DNA of 64,000 nt from Pseudomonas nabeulensis (GTDB lineage Bacteria > Pseudomonadota > Gammaproteobacteria > Pseudomonadales > Pseudomonadaceae), in the NCBI RefSeq assembly GCF_004682045.1, contig NZ_QUZT01000008.1, positions 62,001 through 126,000 of the forward strand, in the 5' to 3' direction. Of the stretch, positions 1 to 8,296 are shown piece by piece. The translations under genes and the position numbers were made by a program. The notes below the pieces were generated by a model. That model had not been told where the DNA came from and did not search any database. It was given only the letters and a program-made list of their open reading frames with translations. The first letter of the stretch is position 1. Each line of letters begins with the position of its first letter.

Positions 1-671
1 CCGACACCGCCGGCATTACCTTGCTGGATGACTGGGACGGCATGGGCCAACGCGTTACCGCCAGCGGTAGCACTTTGCTGGAAGAGGTGCAGGTACGCCC
101 GGAGCAGGTGATCCCGTTGGCACAGTGGTACCAACGCCGCAACTATATCGGTGCCAGCGCGCAATTGATCCACTGTGCCCTGGATGTCGGCATCGGCCTG
201 GCCGCGCTGGATGACGCCGTGGCCTGGGCGCGCAGCGGTACGCGACCCGTGCGGGAAAGTGGTGTGGATTCGGCACGTCAGGATCCTTACATCCTGCACA
301 CCCTGGGCGATTTGGCGGCACGTATCCACGGCGCCGAAGCGCTGGTGGAGAAAGCCGCCGGCGCGGTGGACCTGGCAGCGCGTACGCAGTTGCAGGGGTT
401 GGCGGAGGGTGAGGCACTGGAGGCGATTCTGGTGAAGTCCTCGATTGCGGTGGCCGAAGCCAAGATCGCCTCGACCCGCGCCGCCTTGTTTGTGTGCGAA
501 CGCCTGTACGAAGTCGGCGGCGCCGCCACCACGCAGTCGCGCTACAACTTCGACCGCCACTGGCGCAATGCACGCACCCACACCACCCACGACGCGCTGG
601 CCTACAAGTACAAGGCCATCGGCGACTACCTGCTGAACGCCAAGGCACCGCCGATTGCGTTTACTTATTGA
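1..671 (+). CDS. SfnB/DszC-like acyl-CoA dehydrogenase-fold flavoenzyme, C-terminal part
   Basis: The reading frame is open from the window edge to a TGA at 669-671, so only the last ~223 residues are present and the true start lies outside. The visible part is helical and matches the C-terminal half of acyl-CoA dehydrogenase-fold flavin enzymes. The end carries the block DRHWRNARTHTTHD followed by a K-Y-K-A-I-G-D segment, typical of the SfnB/DszC group of reduced-flavin monooxygenases used in sulfur-source scavenging, rather than of beta-oxidation dehydrogenases. By family it would oxidise an organosulfur compound or sulfone with FMNH2 supplied by a reductase. The substrate cannot be told from this fragment. 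The M20 amidohydrolase gene starts within 10 bases and may be co-transcribed. Confidence 0.8.
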   Translation, partial: DTAGITLLDDWDGMGQRVTASGSTLLEEVQVRPEQVIPLAQWYQRRNYIGASAQLIHCALDVGIGLAALDDAVAWARSGTRPVRESGVDSARQDPYILHTLGDLAARIHGAEALVEKAAGAVDLAARTQLQGLAEGEALEAILVKSSIAVAEAKIASTRAALFVCERLYEVGGAATTQSRYNFDRHWRNARTHTTHDALAYKYKAIGDYLLNAKAPPIAFTY

Positions 672-680
672 GCCTTGGAT

Positions 681-2000
681 ATGTCCAAACTACCGTTGTT
701 ACTGCTGCTTCTGTCCGGTGCGGTCTCCGCCGCCGAGCCTTGGGCGGATCTGGATGCGCAGATCAGCCAAGCCTTGCCTGGCGTGATCAAACTGCGCCAT
801 GCCATTCATCAGCAGCCCGAACTGGGCAACCGTGAATTCCATACCAGCGAACGCATCGCGCAGCGCCTGCGCGAACTCGGCCTGGAGGTACAGACGGGGA
901 TCGCCCACACCGGTGTGATTGGTATTTTACGCGGTGGCAAACCCGGCCCCGTAGTGGCGATTCGTGCCGAGCTGGATGCCTTGCCGCTCACCGAGCAAAC
1001 CGGCCTGCCCTACGCCTCGACCGTTCGCACCCAGGACGAAGGCGGTGATTTTCGCAGCCGTGGCAAAGAGGTCGGGGTGATGCACGCCTGCGGTCACGAT
1101 GCGCATATGGCGATGGCACTGGGCGTCGCCGAGGTGTTGGCGGCCCATCGTGATCAACTGCCGGGCACGCTCAAGTTGATCTTCCAGCCGGCCGAGGAAG
1201 GCCCGCCACTGGGAGAACAGGGCGGTGCGCAATTGATGATCAACGAAGGCGCGTTGCAGAATCCGGCGCCCGCAGTGATCTTCGGTATTCACGTAACGGC
1301 CGGCACGGCGGGCACGTTCACCCTCAGCCGACAACGCACCACGGCGGCGGCGGATACCTTTGTCGCGCACATCGTCGGTCGTCAAACCCACGCCGCATTC
1401 CCCTGGACCGGCATCGACCCGGTGCCGGTGGCGGCCCAGGTAATCCTGGCATGGCAGACCATTGCGAGCCGTCAATCGAACCTCAGCCTGTTGCCGGCGC
1501 CGGTGATTTCCGTGGGCCGTATCGAGGCCGGTGATCGCCACAACATCATCCCCGCCGAAGTGCGCCTGGAGGGCTCGATACGTACGGTCAGCGATGAACA
1601 GCGCGAAGACGTATTGCAACGCATGACCCGTACCGCCGAGAAAATCGCCGAAGCATCGGGGGCCTCCGCCAAGGTCGACTACCTGCCCGGCAACTACCGC
1701 GCTGGCTACAACAACACAGCCTTGGTGGATCAATTGATGCCCGTGCTGCAACAGGTCTCCACCACCCCGGTGCGTATTGACAATGGCACCTACGGCGCTG
1801 ATGACTTCGCCGAATATGCACGCCAGGTGCCGGGGATTTTCATGCGCATGGGCGTGACGCCACCCGCCTTGGAAGGCAAGACCGTCTGGCCGACCCATTC
1901 GCCGGGGTTCCAGGTGGACGACCCAACCCTGGCGGTGGGCATCCGGGCGTTGAGCCGCATGACCTTGAGCTACATGGCCAGCGGTGGTTCGGCCGAATAG
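681..2000 (+). CDS. Exported M20-family amidohydrolase (hippurate hydrolase / N-acyl amino acid amidase type)
   Basis: A 439-residue metallopeptidase of family M20 (subfamily D-like). A hydrophobic N-terminus ending in A-V-S-A-A-E reads as a Sec signal peptide, so the enzyme is probably periplasmic. The metal-binding motif HACGHDAH lies near residue 135, with the E-E-G pair of the active site near residue 175 (QPAEEGPP) and a further conserved H-x-T/A-G-T stretch near residue 212. The family hydrolyses amide bonds of N-acyl amino acids or hippurate-like compounds with two divalent metals. I chose the ATG at 681; an in-frame TTG at 675 is possible but less likely. The gene starts just after the upstream flavoenzyme gene and may be in one operon with it. 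Its 3' end overlaps the convergent gene by about 30 bases. Confidence 0.88.
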   Translation: MSKLPLLLLLLSGAVSAAEPWADLDAQISQALPGVIKLRHAIHQQPELGNREFHTSERIAQRLRELGLEVQTGIAHTGVIGILRGGKPGPVVAIRAELDALPLTEQTGLPYASTVRTQDEGGDFRSRGKEVGVMHACGHDAHMAMALGVAEVLAAHRDQLPGTLKLIFQPAEEGPPLGEQGGAQLMINEGALQNPAPAVIFGIHVTAGTAGTFTLSRQRTTAAADTFVAHIVGRQTHAAFPWTGIDPVPVAAQVILAWQTIASRQSNLSLLPAPVISVGRIEAGDRHNIIPAEVRLEGSIRTVSDEQREDVLQRMTRTAEKIAEASGASAKVDYLPGNYRAGYNNTALVDQLMPVLQQVSTTPVRIDNGTYGADDFAEYARQVPGIFMRMGVTPPALEGKTVWPTHSPGFQVDDPTLAVGIRALSRMTLSYMASGGSAE

Positions 2001-2419
2001 ATGATGGTTTGCGCGCTATCGGGTGCAACCGACGGCCGGGTGAAGTAGGTGTCGCCTTCGTCGGTAAGAATCTCGTAGTCGACTTTGCGGGTGCCGTTGG
2101 CGTGCTTGATGATCTTGAGCACGCGCTGGAACTTCACGCTCTGCGTGCCGTTCTGGTTCGGCCCGGTCAGTACGCTGACGCTTTGGAACCAGCCGGCGTG
2201 TTGCTTGTGGGTGACCAGGGTGCTGGTCATCGCCTCGAAACGCTCCAGGCGAGTAAAGCCCCACAGTGTCTGCTCGTGCACCGTGGCATCCGGCGTGGCG
2301 GCGCCGGTAAAGACAAACAGATTGATCGCCGGGCTGTCTTCGCAAAAGAAGTCGTAGGGGACCAGGCCGTCGACCATTTTCCTGCCGGGCACGAAGCCCT
2401 TTTTGTGCACCTGAAACAT
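1970..2419 (-). CDS. Conserved hypothetical protein, 149 aa
   Basis: No family was recognised. The start at 2419 is chosen because a GGAGG lies five bases upstream of that ATG; an upstream in-frame GTG at 2431 would overlap the ribosome-binding site itself. The protein has no signal peptide or membrane segment. It is moderately charged, with a K-x-D-Y-E-I-L-T-D-E-G-D stretch that looks like a beta hairpin, so it may be a small cytosolic beta protein. The 3' end runs about 30 bases into the convergent M20 gene. It lies just downstream of the histidine kinase gene on the same strand (57 bases), so it could be the last cistron of that operon. Confidence 0.6.
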   Translation of the reverse strand: MFQVHKKGFVPGRKMVDGLVPYDFFCEDSPAINLFVFTGAATPDATVHEQTLWGFTRLERFEAMTSTLVTHKQHAGWFQSVSVLTGPNQNGTQSVKFQRVLKIIKHANGTRKVDYEILTDEGDTYFTRPSVAPDSAQTIIYSAEPPLAM

Positions 2420-2476
2420 CGCCACCTCCACTCAATCAATGGCGACAAGTCTAATCAGGCGTCACGTACAGGGCGG

Positions 2477-3760
2477 TCAAGCCAATGTAATGTCGTGTAA
2501 AGATCGTGCGCTGTGCAGGTTGATTTCGACGGTGAGCCCGCCTTCGGGTTCGTTGCGCGCGAGGATGGTGCCGCCATGCATCTGCACCGCCCTGGCAGCG
2601 ATGGCCAGGCCCAGGCCGAAGCCGACGCTGGCATCGCCCACGCCGCGCTCGAAGGGGTGGAAGATGCTTTGCAGGCGCTCGCTTTCGACGCCGGGGCCGT
2701 GGTCGGTGATGCAAACATTCAAGCGGCCGCCTTCGGTGTTCACCTGGGCTGAAACCCGCACCGTGGTGCCCGGCCGGGTATAACGCACGGCATTGCGGAT
2801 AACGTTTTCAAAGCAGCGGTAGAGCAACTCGCCACTGACACACGCGATAAACGGCGGGCCAGCGTGCAACTCGACGCGACAGTTTTTGATAGCGGCTTCG
2901 AACTGTGCGTTCTCGACAATCATCCTTAGCAGCTCGACGACATCCAACGACTCACGTTCGATGCTTTCGGGGCGACCCTGCAGGCGCGCCAGGGTCAACA
3001 GCGCTTCGATGAGCGTGTCCATTCGCTCGGATTCGCGCTCGATGCGCTCAAGCATTTCCACGCGAGCGTTGTCCTGGCGGAACAGCCCAATGGCCGCCTG
3101 GATACGGGTCAACGGGGAGCGCAGTTCATGGGAGATGTCGTGCAACAGATGTTGCTGGGCATTCACCAAGACCTTCAACTGGTTGGCCATGCGGTCGCAA
3201 TCTTCGGCCAGGTCCACGATTTCATCCCGCCGATGGCCCATGGCGGGCCTGACCCGGGTTTCGAAACGCCCCTGGGCCACATCGCTCATGGCCCGGCGCA
3301 GGTAAGCCAGGGGCCAGGCCAGGTAATAGGCCATGTAGCCGCTGAACAACGCGCTCATGACCGTGCCGATGATCAACGGGATCTCGTGCCAGGGCCGACC
3401 TGGATCCTTGCCAGGCGCGTGGGTGGAACGAATCGACAGCGCCAGGCCTTCCTTACTGATGACTGATCGTTCATGGGCAACGTGCGTCACCGGCGCCCCG
3501 GCCAATAATTTGCCAGCACTGTCGTAGACGCCGATGCCCTCATCCGCCGGGCGCTCCCACACCGTCAGCAACTCCCCACCCGCCTCTACGCCAAATTGCT
3601 GCAGCAACTTCTCTTCGGCAGCGAGGATGGCTTCTACGTGGGGGTCGTTCGGGCGAAAGCGCCCCAGTTCCAGGACACCGATCCCCACCAGAAAAGTCAG
3701 GGTGGTCGCCAGCCAGAAGGCCAGGAACAGTTTCCAGAACAGCAGGCTAGGCTTGGTCAT
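2477..3760 (-). CDS. Sensor histidine kinase, CpxA/RstB type
   Basis: A 427-residue inner-membrane kinase. Membrane segments lie at about residues 8-30 and 128-150, flanking a periplasmic sensor of about 95 residues. A HAMP linker follows (A-W-P-L-A-Y-L-R-R near 150), then the dimerisation/phosphoacceptor box HDISHELRSPLTR with the phospho-His near residue 210. The ATPase domain shows the N box (ENVIRNAVRYT), G1 (DHGPGV), F (FHPFERG) and G2 (GFGLGLAI). All catalytic motifs are intact. It overlaps the response regulator gene by four bases (ATGA), so the two are translationally coupled. The stimulus is unknown. The divergent BamA paralog suggests an envelope signal, but that is inference. Confidence 0.93.
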   Translation of the reverse strand: MTKPSLLFWKLFLAFWLATTLTFLVGIGVLELGRFRPNDPHVEAILAAEEKLLQQFGVEAGGELLTVWERPADEGIGVYDSAGKLLAGAPVTHVAHERSVISKEGLALSIRSTHAPGKDPGRPWHEIPLIIGTVMSALFSGYMAYYLAWPLAYLRRAMSDVAQGRFETRVRPAMGHRRDEIVDLAEDCDRMANQLKVLVNAQQHLLHDISHELRSPLTRIQAAIGLFRQDNARVEMLERIERESERMDTLIEALLTLARLQGRPESIERESLDVVELLRMIVENAQFEAAIKNCRVELHAGPPFIACVSGELLYRCFENVIRNAVRYTRPGTTVRVSAQVNTEGGRLNVCITDHGPGVESERLQSIFHPFERGVGDASVGFGLGLAIAARAVQMHGGTILARNEPEGGLTVEINLHSARSLHDITLA

Positions 3761-4440
3761 TCGGCAATCAACAGGTAACCGAGACCGCGCACGCTCTGGA
3801 TCCAGGCCTTGGCGTCGGGGCGCGGCCCGAGTTTTTGCCGGATGCTGCTGATGTGCACGTCGATGCGCCGGTCGTAGCGCGTCAGCGGGCAGCCCAGGGC
3901 GTTGAGTGACAGATCTTTTTTACTGACCACCTGGCCGGCACTGCGGGCCAGTTCTTCGAGCAGGCTGAATTCGGTGCTGGTCACCCCCAGCTCGACGCCG
4001 TGCCACAAGGCCTGGCGCTTGCCGGGCCAGAGCACCAGTGCGCCGGTCTTGATCACTTCAGTGGTCGGCTGGCCCTGCGGCTGCACCCTGCGCATGATCG
4101 CGCGCAGGCGCGCCACCAATTCGCCGGGAGAGCTGGGCTTGGGCACGTAGTCGTCGGCGCCCAGCTCAAGCCCGGTGATGCGATCAATGTTGTCACCACG
4201 GGCGGTGAGCAACACCACCGGCACCTGGCTCACTGCACGGATGCGCCGCAGCACTTCGATACCCGAACGTTTGGGCAACATCACGTCGAGCACCACGATG
4301 CTGTAGCGCCCGGACAGCGCCTCGGCCTCGCCCTCCTCACCCGTATGCACTGCGGTCGCGGCAAAACCTTCGCTGGCCAGGTATTGGCTCAGCATTCCAG
4401 TCAGTTCCTGGTCATCGTCAACCAACAGTACGGAAATCAT
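3757..4440 (-). CDS. OmpR/PhoB-family response regulator
   Basis: A 227-residue two-domain regulator. The receiver domain (residues 1-120) has the acidic cluster VDDD near residue 8, the phospho-acceptor Asp in LDVMLP near residue 52, the conserved Thr in LLTARG near residue 79 and the Lys in VPKPSS near residue 101. The C-terminal half is a winged-helix DNA-binding domain ending in YDRRIDVHISSIRQKLG and V-R-G-L-G-Y-L, as in OmpR and CpxR. It is the first gene of a TCS operon with the kinase just downstream. It is divergent from the BamA paralog with a 175-base shared upstream region, so that gene is its most obvious candidate target. Confidence 0.94.
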   Translation of the reverse strand: MISVLLVDDDQELTGMLSQYLASEGFAATAVHTGEEGEAEALSGRYSIVVLDVMLPKRSGIEVLRRIRAVSQVPVVLLTARGDNIDRITGLELGADDYVPKPSSPGELVARLRAIMRRVQPQGQPTTEVIKTGALVLWPGKRQALWHGVELGVTSTEFSLLEELARSAGQVVSKKDLSLNALGCPLTRYDRRIDVHISSIRQKLGPRPDAKAWIQSVRGLGYLLIAE

Positions 4441-4615
4441 TGCGGGCTCGTCAGTGGGGGCTGCGCATTATCAGCCTTGGTTAAGGAATGCGGGCCAACC
4501 TTTACCTAACTTGACATTCGGTTAACCGCATCAAACGCGGGGCGCTCTTAAGCTGGATATTCACCAGTCCGGCCGCGCCGGCGCTGCTTGTCGATGTGTT
4601 CTGGAAAAGATCTTG
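4441..4615. promoter_or_regulatory. Divergent control region between the response regulator and the BamA paralog
   Basis: The 175-base gap holds a perfect 10-base palindrome CGGTTAACCG at 4519-4528 and a related half (GGTTAAGG) about 40 bases upstream at 4479-4486. A TTGACA at 4511-4516 resembles a -35 element for the rightward gene, although no good -10 was seen at the right distance. Repeats of this size are plausible OmpR-family binding sites, but this is inferred from position only. Confidence 0.4.
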
Positions 4616-6982
4616 ATGAATTTTTCGCGCCTGCTCTGCTCGGTTGCGCTGCTGCTCAATGCCTCTTTGGCCCTCGCCCAGGGTTTCAAAATCTCGGATA
4701 TTCGAATCAACGGCCTGCAACGGGTGTCGGCGGGCAGCGTGTTCGGCGCCCTGCCGCTCAATGTCGGTGATGAGGCGGATGACCGGCGTCTGGTGGACTC
4801 CACCCGTGCGCTGTTCAAGACCGGCTACTTCCAGGACATCCACCTGAGCCGTGAGGGCGATGTGCTGATTATCAATGTAGTCGAGCGCCCTTCGGTTGCC
4901 AGTATCGAGTTCGAGGGCAACAAGGCGATTTCCACCGAAGACTTGATGAAAGGCATGAAGCAATCCGGCCTGGCCGAGGGCGAGATTTTCCAGCGCGCAA
5001 CCCTGGAGGGTGTACGCAACGAACTGCAGCGCCAATACGTGGCCCAGGGGCGTTATTCGGCATCGGTCGAGACTGAGGTAGTGGCCCAGCCGCGCAACCG
5101 GGTGGGGGTAAAGATCAAGATCAATGAGGGCGAAGTGGCAGCGATCCAGCACATCAATGTGGTGGGCAATACGGTATTTCCCGATGAAGCGCTGATCGAC
5201 CAGTTCACCCTCAAGACCAGCAATTGGCTGTCGTTTTTCAAGAATGACGACAAATACGCACGGGAAAAACTCTCCGGCGACCTGGAGCGGTTGCGCTCGT
5301 ATTACCTGGACCGTGGCTATATCAATATGGATATCAGCTCGACCCAGGTGTCCATGAGCCCGGATAAGAAACACGTGTTCATCACCGTGAATATCCAGGA
5401 AGGCCAGAAGTATACGGTGCGTGACGTCAAGCTGAGCGGCGAGCTGAAGGTCCCGGAAAACCAGGTGCAGTCGTTGCTGCTGGTGCAGAAGGGCCAGGTG
5501 TTTTCGCGCAAGTTGATGACCACCACCTCGGAACTGATCACCCGCCGCCTCGGTAATGAAGGCTACACCTTTGCCAACGTCAACGGCGTGCCGCAGGCTG
5601 ACGATAAATCACACACCGTGGATGTCACTTTCGCCGTCGACCCCGGCAAGCGCGCCTACGTCAACCGAGTCAATTTCCGTGGCAATACCAAGACCGACGA
5701 CAAGGTGCTGCGCCGCGAAATGCGCCAGATGGAAGGTGGTTGGGCCTCGACCTACCTGATCGACCAATCCAAGGTGCGCCTGGAGCGTCTGGGTTTCTTC
5801 AAGGAGGTCAACGTCGAGACCCCTGCAGTGGCCGGTGTGGACGATCAACTGGACGTGAACTATGCGGTGGAAGAGCAGGCGTCCGGCTCGATCACCGCCA
5901 GCGTCGGCTTCGCCCAAAGTGCCGGCTTGATCCTGGGTGGCTCGATCACCCAGAACAACTTCCTCGGCACCGGCAATTACGCCAGCCTCGGGCTGACCCG
6001 CTCCGAATACCAGAGCAAGTACAACATCGGCTTTACCGACCCCTACTTCACCCCGGACGGCGTGAGCCTGGGTTACAACGCGTTCTACAGCAAGACCGAC
6101 TACAACAAGTACTACGACGATGGCGTCTCGTATTACTCGGTCAACAGTTATGGCCTGGGCGCCACCCTTGGCTACCCGATCAACGAAACCTCACGCCTGA
6201 GCTTTGGCCTGACGGTGCAGCACGACAGCATCGAGCCGGGCACCTACAGCGCGGACGAGATCTATGATTTTGTCGAGCGCGAAGGCAAGGACTTCACCAA
6301 CTTCAAGGCCAACCTGGGCTGGTCGGAATCCACCCTGAACAAAGGCGTGCTGCCCACCCGAGGCTACTCGCAGAACCTCAACCTGATGGCAACGGTGCCG
6401 GGCAGCGACTTGAGCTTTTACAAGATCGACTACACGGGGCAAACCTACGTGCCCGTCACCAACAGCACCACCCTGCGCTTCCATACCAAACTCGGCTACG
6501 GCAGCGGCTACGGCTCGACCGATGGCCTGCCCTTCTATGAGACCTACACGGCCGGTGGCGAAGGTACGGTGCGCGGCTTTGAAAGCGGCACCCTCGGCCC
6601 GCGCAACACACCGGCCACCGGTGCCTATGCCAGTGCCGGCCAGGCGTACTATTCGGACCGCGACACCGAGGCGCTGGGCGGCAATATCCTGATCACCGGC
6701 GGCGCGGAATACCTGTTCCCCGTGCCGTTTATCAAGGACAACAAATCCGTGCGCACCTCCTTGTTCTGGGATGTGGGCACGGTGTATTCGGACAAGTGCT
6801 ACCTGAGCACCACGCAGGGCTGTGGCAGTGTGGACTTGAGCCAGATGGCCAGCTCGGTAGGGGTGGGCGTGACGTGGTACAGCCCGCTGGGGCCGTTGAG
6901 CGTGAATTTGGCGTACCCGATCAAGACGCCTGAGAACGCGGATAAGCAGGTGTTTCAGTTCTCGATGGGGCAGACGTTTTGA
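4616..6982 (+). CDS. BamA/Omp85-family outer-membrane assembly protein (orphan paralog)
   Basis: A 788-residue protein with a signal peptide ending S-L-A-L-A-Q, then five POTRA-like units (residues ~23-420) and a 16-strand Omp85 barrel. The diagnostic VRGF loop is present (GTVRGFESG, near residue 645), and the protein ends in a phenylalanine after aromatic/hydrophobic alternation, as a BAM substrate should. Length and layout match true BamA (about 790-800 residues). The housekeeping bamA of pseudomonads sits between rseP and skp/lpxD; this copy has none of those neighbours and is instead divergent from a two-component system, so I read it as a second, regulated paralog. The ATG at 4616 is preferred over the TTG at 4613. 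It could alternatively serve a special substrate, TamA-like, but TamA has only three POTRAs. Confidence 0.88.
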   Translation: MNFSRLLCSVALLLNASLALAQGFKISDIRINGLQRVSAGSVFGALPLNVGDEADDRRLVDSTRALFKTGYFQDIHLSREGDVLIINVVERPSVASIEFEGNKAISTEDLMKGMKQSGLAEGEIFQRATLEGVRNELQRQYVAQGRYSASVETEVVAQPRNRVGVKIKINEGEVAAIQHINVVGNTVFPDEALIDQFTLKTSNWLSFFKNDDKYAREKLSGDLERLRSYYLDRGYINMDISSTQVSMSPDKKHVFITVNIQEGQKYTVRDVKLSGELKVPENQVQSLLLVQKGQVFSRKLMTTTSELITRRLGNEGYTFANVNGVPQADDKSHTVDVTFAVDPGKRAYVNRVNFRGNTKTDDKVLRREMRQMEGGWASTYLIDQSKVRLERLGFFKEVNVETPAVAGVDDQLDVNYAVEEQASGSITASVGFAQSAGLILGGSITQNNFLGTGNYASLGLTRSEYQSKYNIGFTDPYFTPDGVSLGYNAFYSKTDYNKYYDDGVSYYSVNSYGLGATLGYPINETSRLSFGLTVQHDSIEPGTYSADEIYDFVEREGKDFTNFKANLGWSESTLNKGVLPTRGYSQNLNLMATVPGSDLSFYKIDYTGQTYVPVTNSTTLRFHTKLGYGSGYGSTDGLPFYETYTAGGEGTVRGFESGTLGPRNTPATGAYASAGQAYYSDRDTEALGGNILITGGAEYLFPVPFIKDNKSVRTSLFWDVGTVYSDKCYLSTTQGCGSVDLSQMASSVGVGVTWYSPLGPLSVNLAYPIKTPENADKQVFQFSMGQTF

Positions 6983-7090
6983 GCCGCGAGCGCGGGCAGT
7001 GATCCTGGACCGGGCATTGGTTTAGAATCCCGCGCCACGATCCTGCAATGCTACGCGATTGGCTCAATCGTTTGAAAAAAGGGAATTTGA

Positions 7091-7414
7091 ATGCGATTCA
7101 CCGTCGTCCTCTCGGCGCTTGCTCTGAGCGCCTGTGCTACCCAACCGCCCGCCCTGTCCCAAAGCGCCAAGACGCACCTATACGCCCCCATGCCAACATC
7201 CGAGGCGCAGCGCGTCTGGGAGTGCGCTGGCGTCAGTAACGTCATTGAAGGTCAGAAGTTCGTGCTCAAGCTTCAGGGCCGGCCCGAGAATTGGGGCGGT
7301 GAAATCTGGGCGACCCGGGAACGGGGCAAGCGCTTGCATTGCTCCCAGGCTGAGATGGATGCGCCGGATATGGGTAACTTCTCCAGTCCGCCCAAGTCGC
7401 CGCGACCGCGTTGA
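7091..7414 (+). CDS. Small predicted lipoprotein, 107 aa
   Basis: The start at 7091 is preceded by AGGGAA. The N-terminus is short and hydrophobic and ends in the lipobox L-S-A-C at residues 12-15, so a lipid-anchored envelope protein is likely. The mature part has two further cysteines (WECAG and LHCSQ), which could form a disulfide, and a W-G-G-E-I-W stretch, and ends in a proline-rich tail. The family was not recognised. It follows the BamA paralog by about 110 bases, with no clear terminator between, so joint expression is possible. Confidence 0.65.
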   Translation: MRFTVVLSALALSACATQPPALSQSAKTHLYAPMPTSEAQRVWECAGVSNVIEGQKFVLKLQGRPENWGGEIWATRERGKRLHCSQAEMDAPDMGNFSSPPKSPRPR

Positions 7415-7445
7415 TGTTGACGTTTTTTAAATGCCAGAAACGAGA

Positions 7446-7479
7446 AAGGGGGCCAATCACCTAAGTGATTGGCCCCCTT
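7446..7479 (-). terminator. Strong hairpin terminator below tRNA-Pro
   Basis: Perfect 15-base arms (AAGGGGGCCAATCAC and its complement) enclose a four- to five-base loop. On the minus strand the stem is followed by a T-rich run (TTTCTCGTTTC). It lies just past the 3' end of the tRNA gene and can also stop rightward transcripts of the lipoprotein gene. Confidence 0.85.
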
Positions 7480-7486
7480 CAGAATA

Positions 7487-7563
7487 TGGTCGGGACGGAG
7501 TGATTCGAACACTCGACCCCTAGCACCCCATGCTAGTGCGCTACCGGACTGCGCTACGCCCCG
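7487..7563 (-). tRNA. tRNA-Pro(GGG)
   Basis: The 77-base cloverleaf reads on the minus strand with acceptor CGGGGCG pairing with CGTCCCG (one G-U pair), an encoded CCA end, a D arm, and a T arm containing GTTCGAATC. The anticodon stem CTAGC/GCTAG closes a 7-base loop ATGGGGT, giving anticodon GGG. It stands downstream of the merR-type gene, the usual place in pseudomonads. Confidence 0.96.
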
Positions 7564-7653
7564 ACTAGGCGTGTTACTGGGTTTGCTTCGTAACGAAGCG
7601 AACCGGAATATACCGCAAGCTTTTGAAATGTGGAAGTATTTTAAAAGCTTGAA

Positions 7654-8010
7654 TCACTTCTTGAGAACCACCAGCACATCTTCAAGCTCGGCGATCATCT
7701 GGCGGATCATTTGCTTGTATTGGGTGGTGTCGTCTTTGGCTTCATCACCGGACATGCGCTGGCGCGCGCCGCTGATGGTGAACCCCTGGTCATACAGCAA
7801 CGCGCGGATCTGTCGGATCATCAGCACATCCTGGCGCTGATAATACCGACGGTTCCCGGTGCGTTTGACGGGGTTGAGTTGAGGAAACTCCTGCTCCCAA
7901 TAGCGCAGCACGTGCGGTTTTACCGCACAGAGCTCGCTGACTTCACCAATGGTGAAGTAGCGTTTGCCTGGGATGACGGGTAGCTCGTCGTTATGACTTG
8001 GTTCCAGCAT
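7654..8010 (-). CDS. MerR-family transcriptional regulator
   Basis: A 118-residue protein starting MLEPSHND; an upstream in-frame GTG-type start at 8019 would overlap ihfA further. The N-terminal helix-turn-helix reads [24 protein letters not shown], followed by the wing N-R-R-Y-Y-Q, which is the MerR signature. A helical C-terminus follows (residues ~85-118) with no metal-binding cysteine cluster. It lies directly downstream of ihfA and overlaps its end, so it is the last cistron of the phe-ihf operon. This genomic place is conserved in gammaproteobacteria, but the regulator's effector and targets are not known to me. Confidence 0.92.
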   Translation of the reverse strand: MLEPSHNDELPVIPGKRYFTIGEVSELCAVKPHVLRYWEQEFPQLNPVKRTGNRRYYQRQDVLMIRQIRALLYDQGFTISGARQRMSGDEAKDDTTQYKQMIRQMIAELEDVLVVLKK

Positions 8011-8293
8011 AAGCCTCAACTCGGGCCTTCAACTTCTGCCCTGGACGAAAGGTGACCACACGGCGAGCCGTGATCGGGATTTCTTCTCCCGTTTTTGGAT
8101 TGCGGCCAGGCCGCTGGCGTTTGTCCCGCAGGTCAAAATTGCCGAAACCGGACAATTTGACCTGTTCGTTGTCTTCCAGAGCGTGTCTGATTTCTTCAAA
8201 GAACAGCTCGACCAATTCCTTGGCCTCGCGCTTGTTCAGACCCAACTCTTCGTACAGACGTTCCGCCATCTCAGCTTTCGTCAAAGCCCCCAT
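7991..8293 (-). CDS. ihfA: Integration host factor subunit alpha
   Basis: A 100-residue member of the HU/IHF family. It starts [21 protein letters not shown] and carries the DNA-intercalating arm with [11 protein letters not shown] (residues ~62-72), where the conserved Pro kinks DNA. With IhfB it forms the heterodimer that bends DNA by more than 160 degrees in replication, recombination and sigma-54 promoter activation. The place between pheT and a merR-type gene is the classical one and separates it from HU and IhfB. The start is four bases after the pheT stop, so it is likely co-transcribed with pheST. Confidence 0.97.
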   Translation of the reverse strand: MGALTKAEMAERLYEELGLNKREAKELVELFFEEIRHALEDNEQVKLSGFGNFDLRDKRQRPGRNPKTGEEIPITARRVVTFRPGQKLKARVEAYAGTKS

Positions 8294-8296
8294 ACG

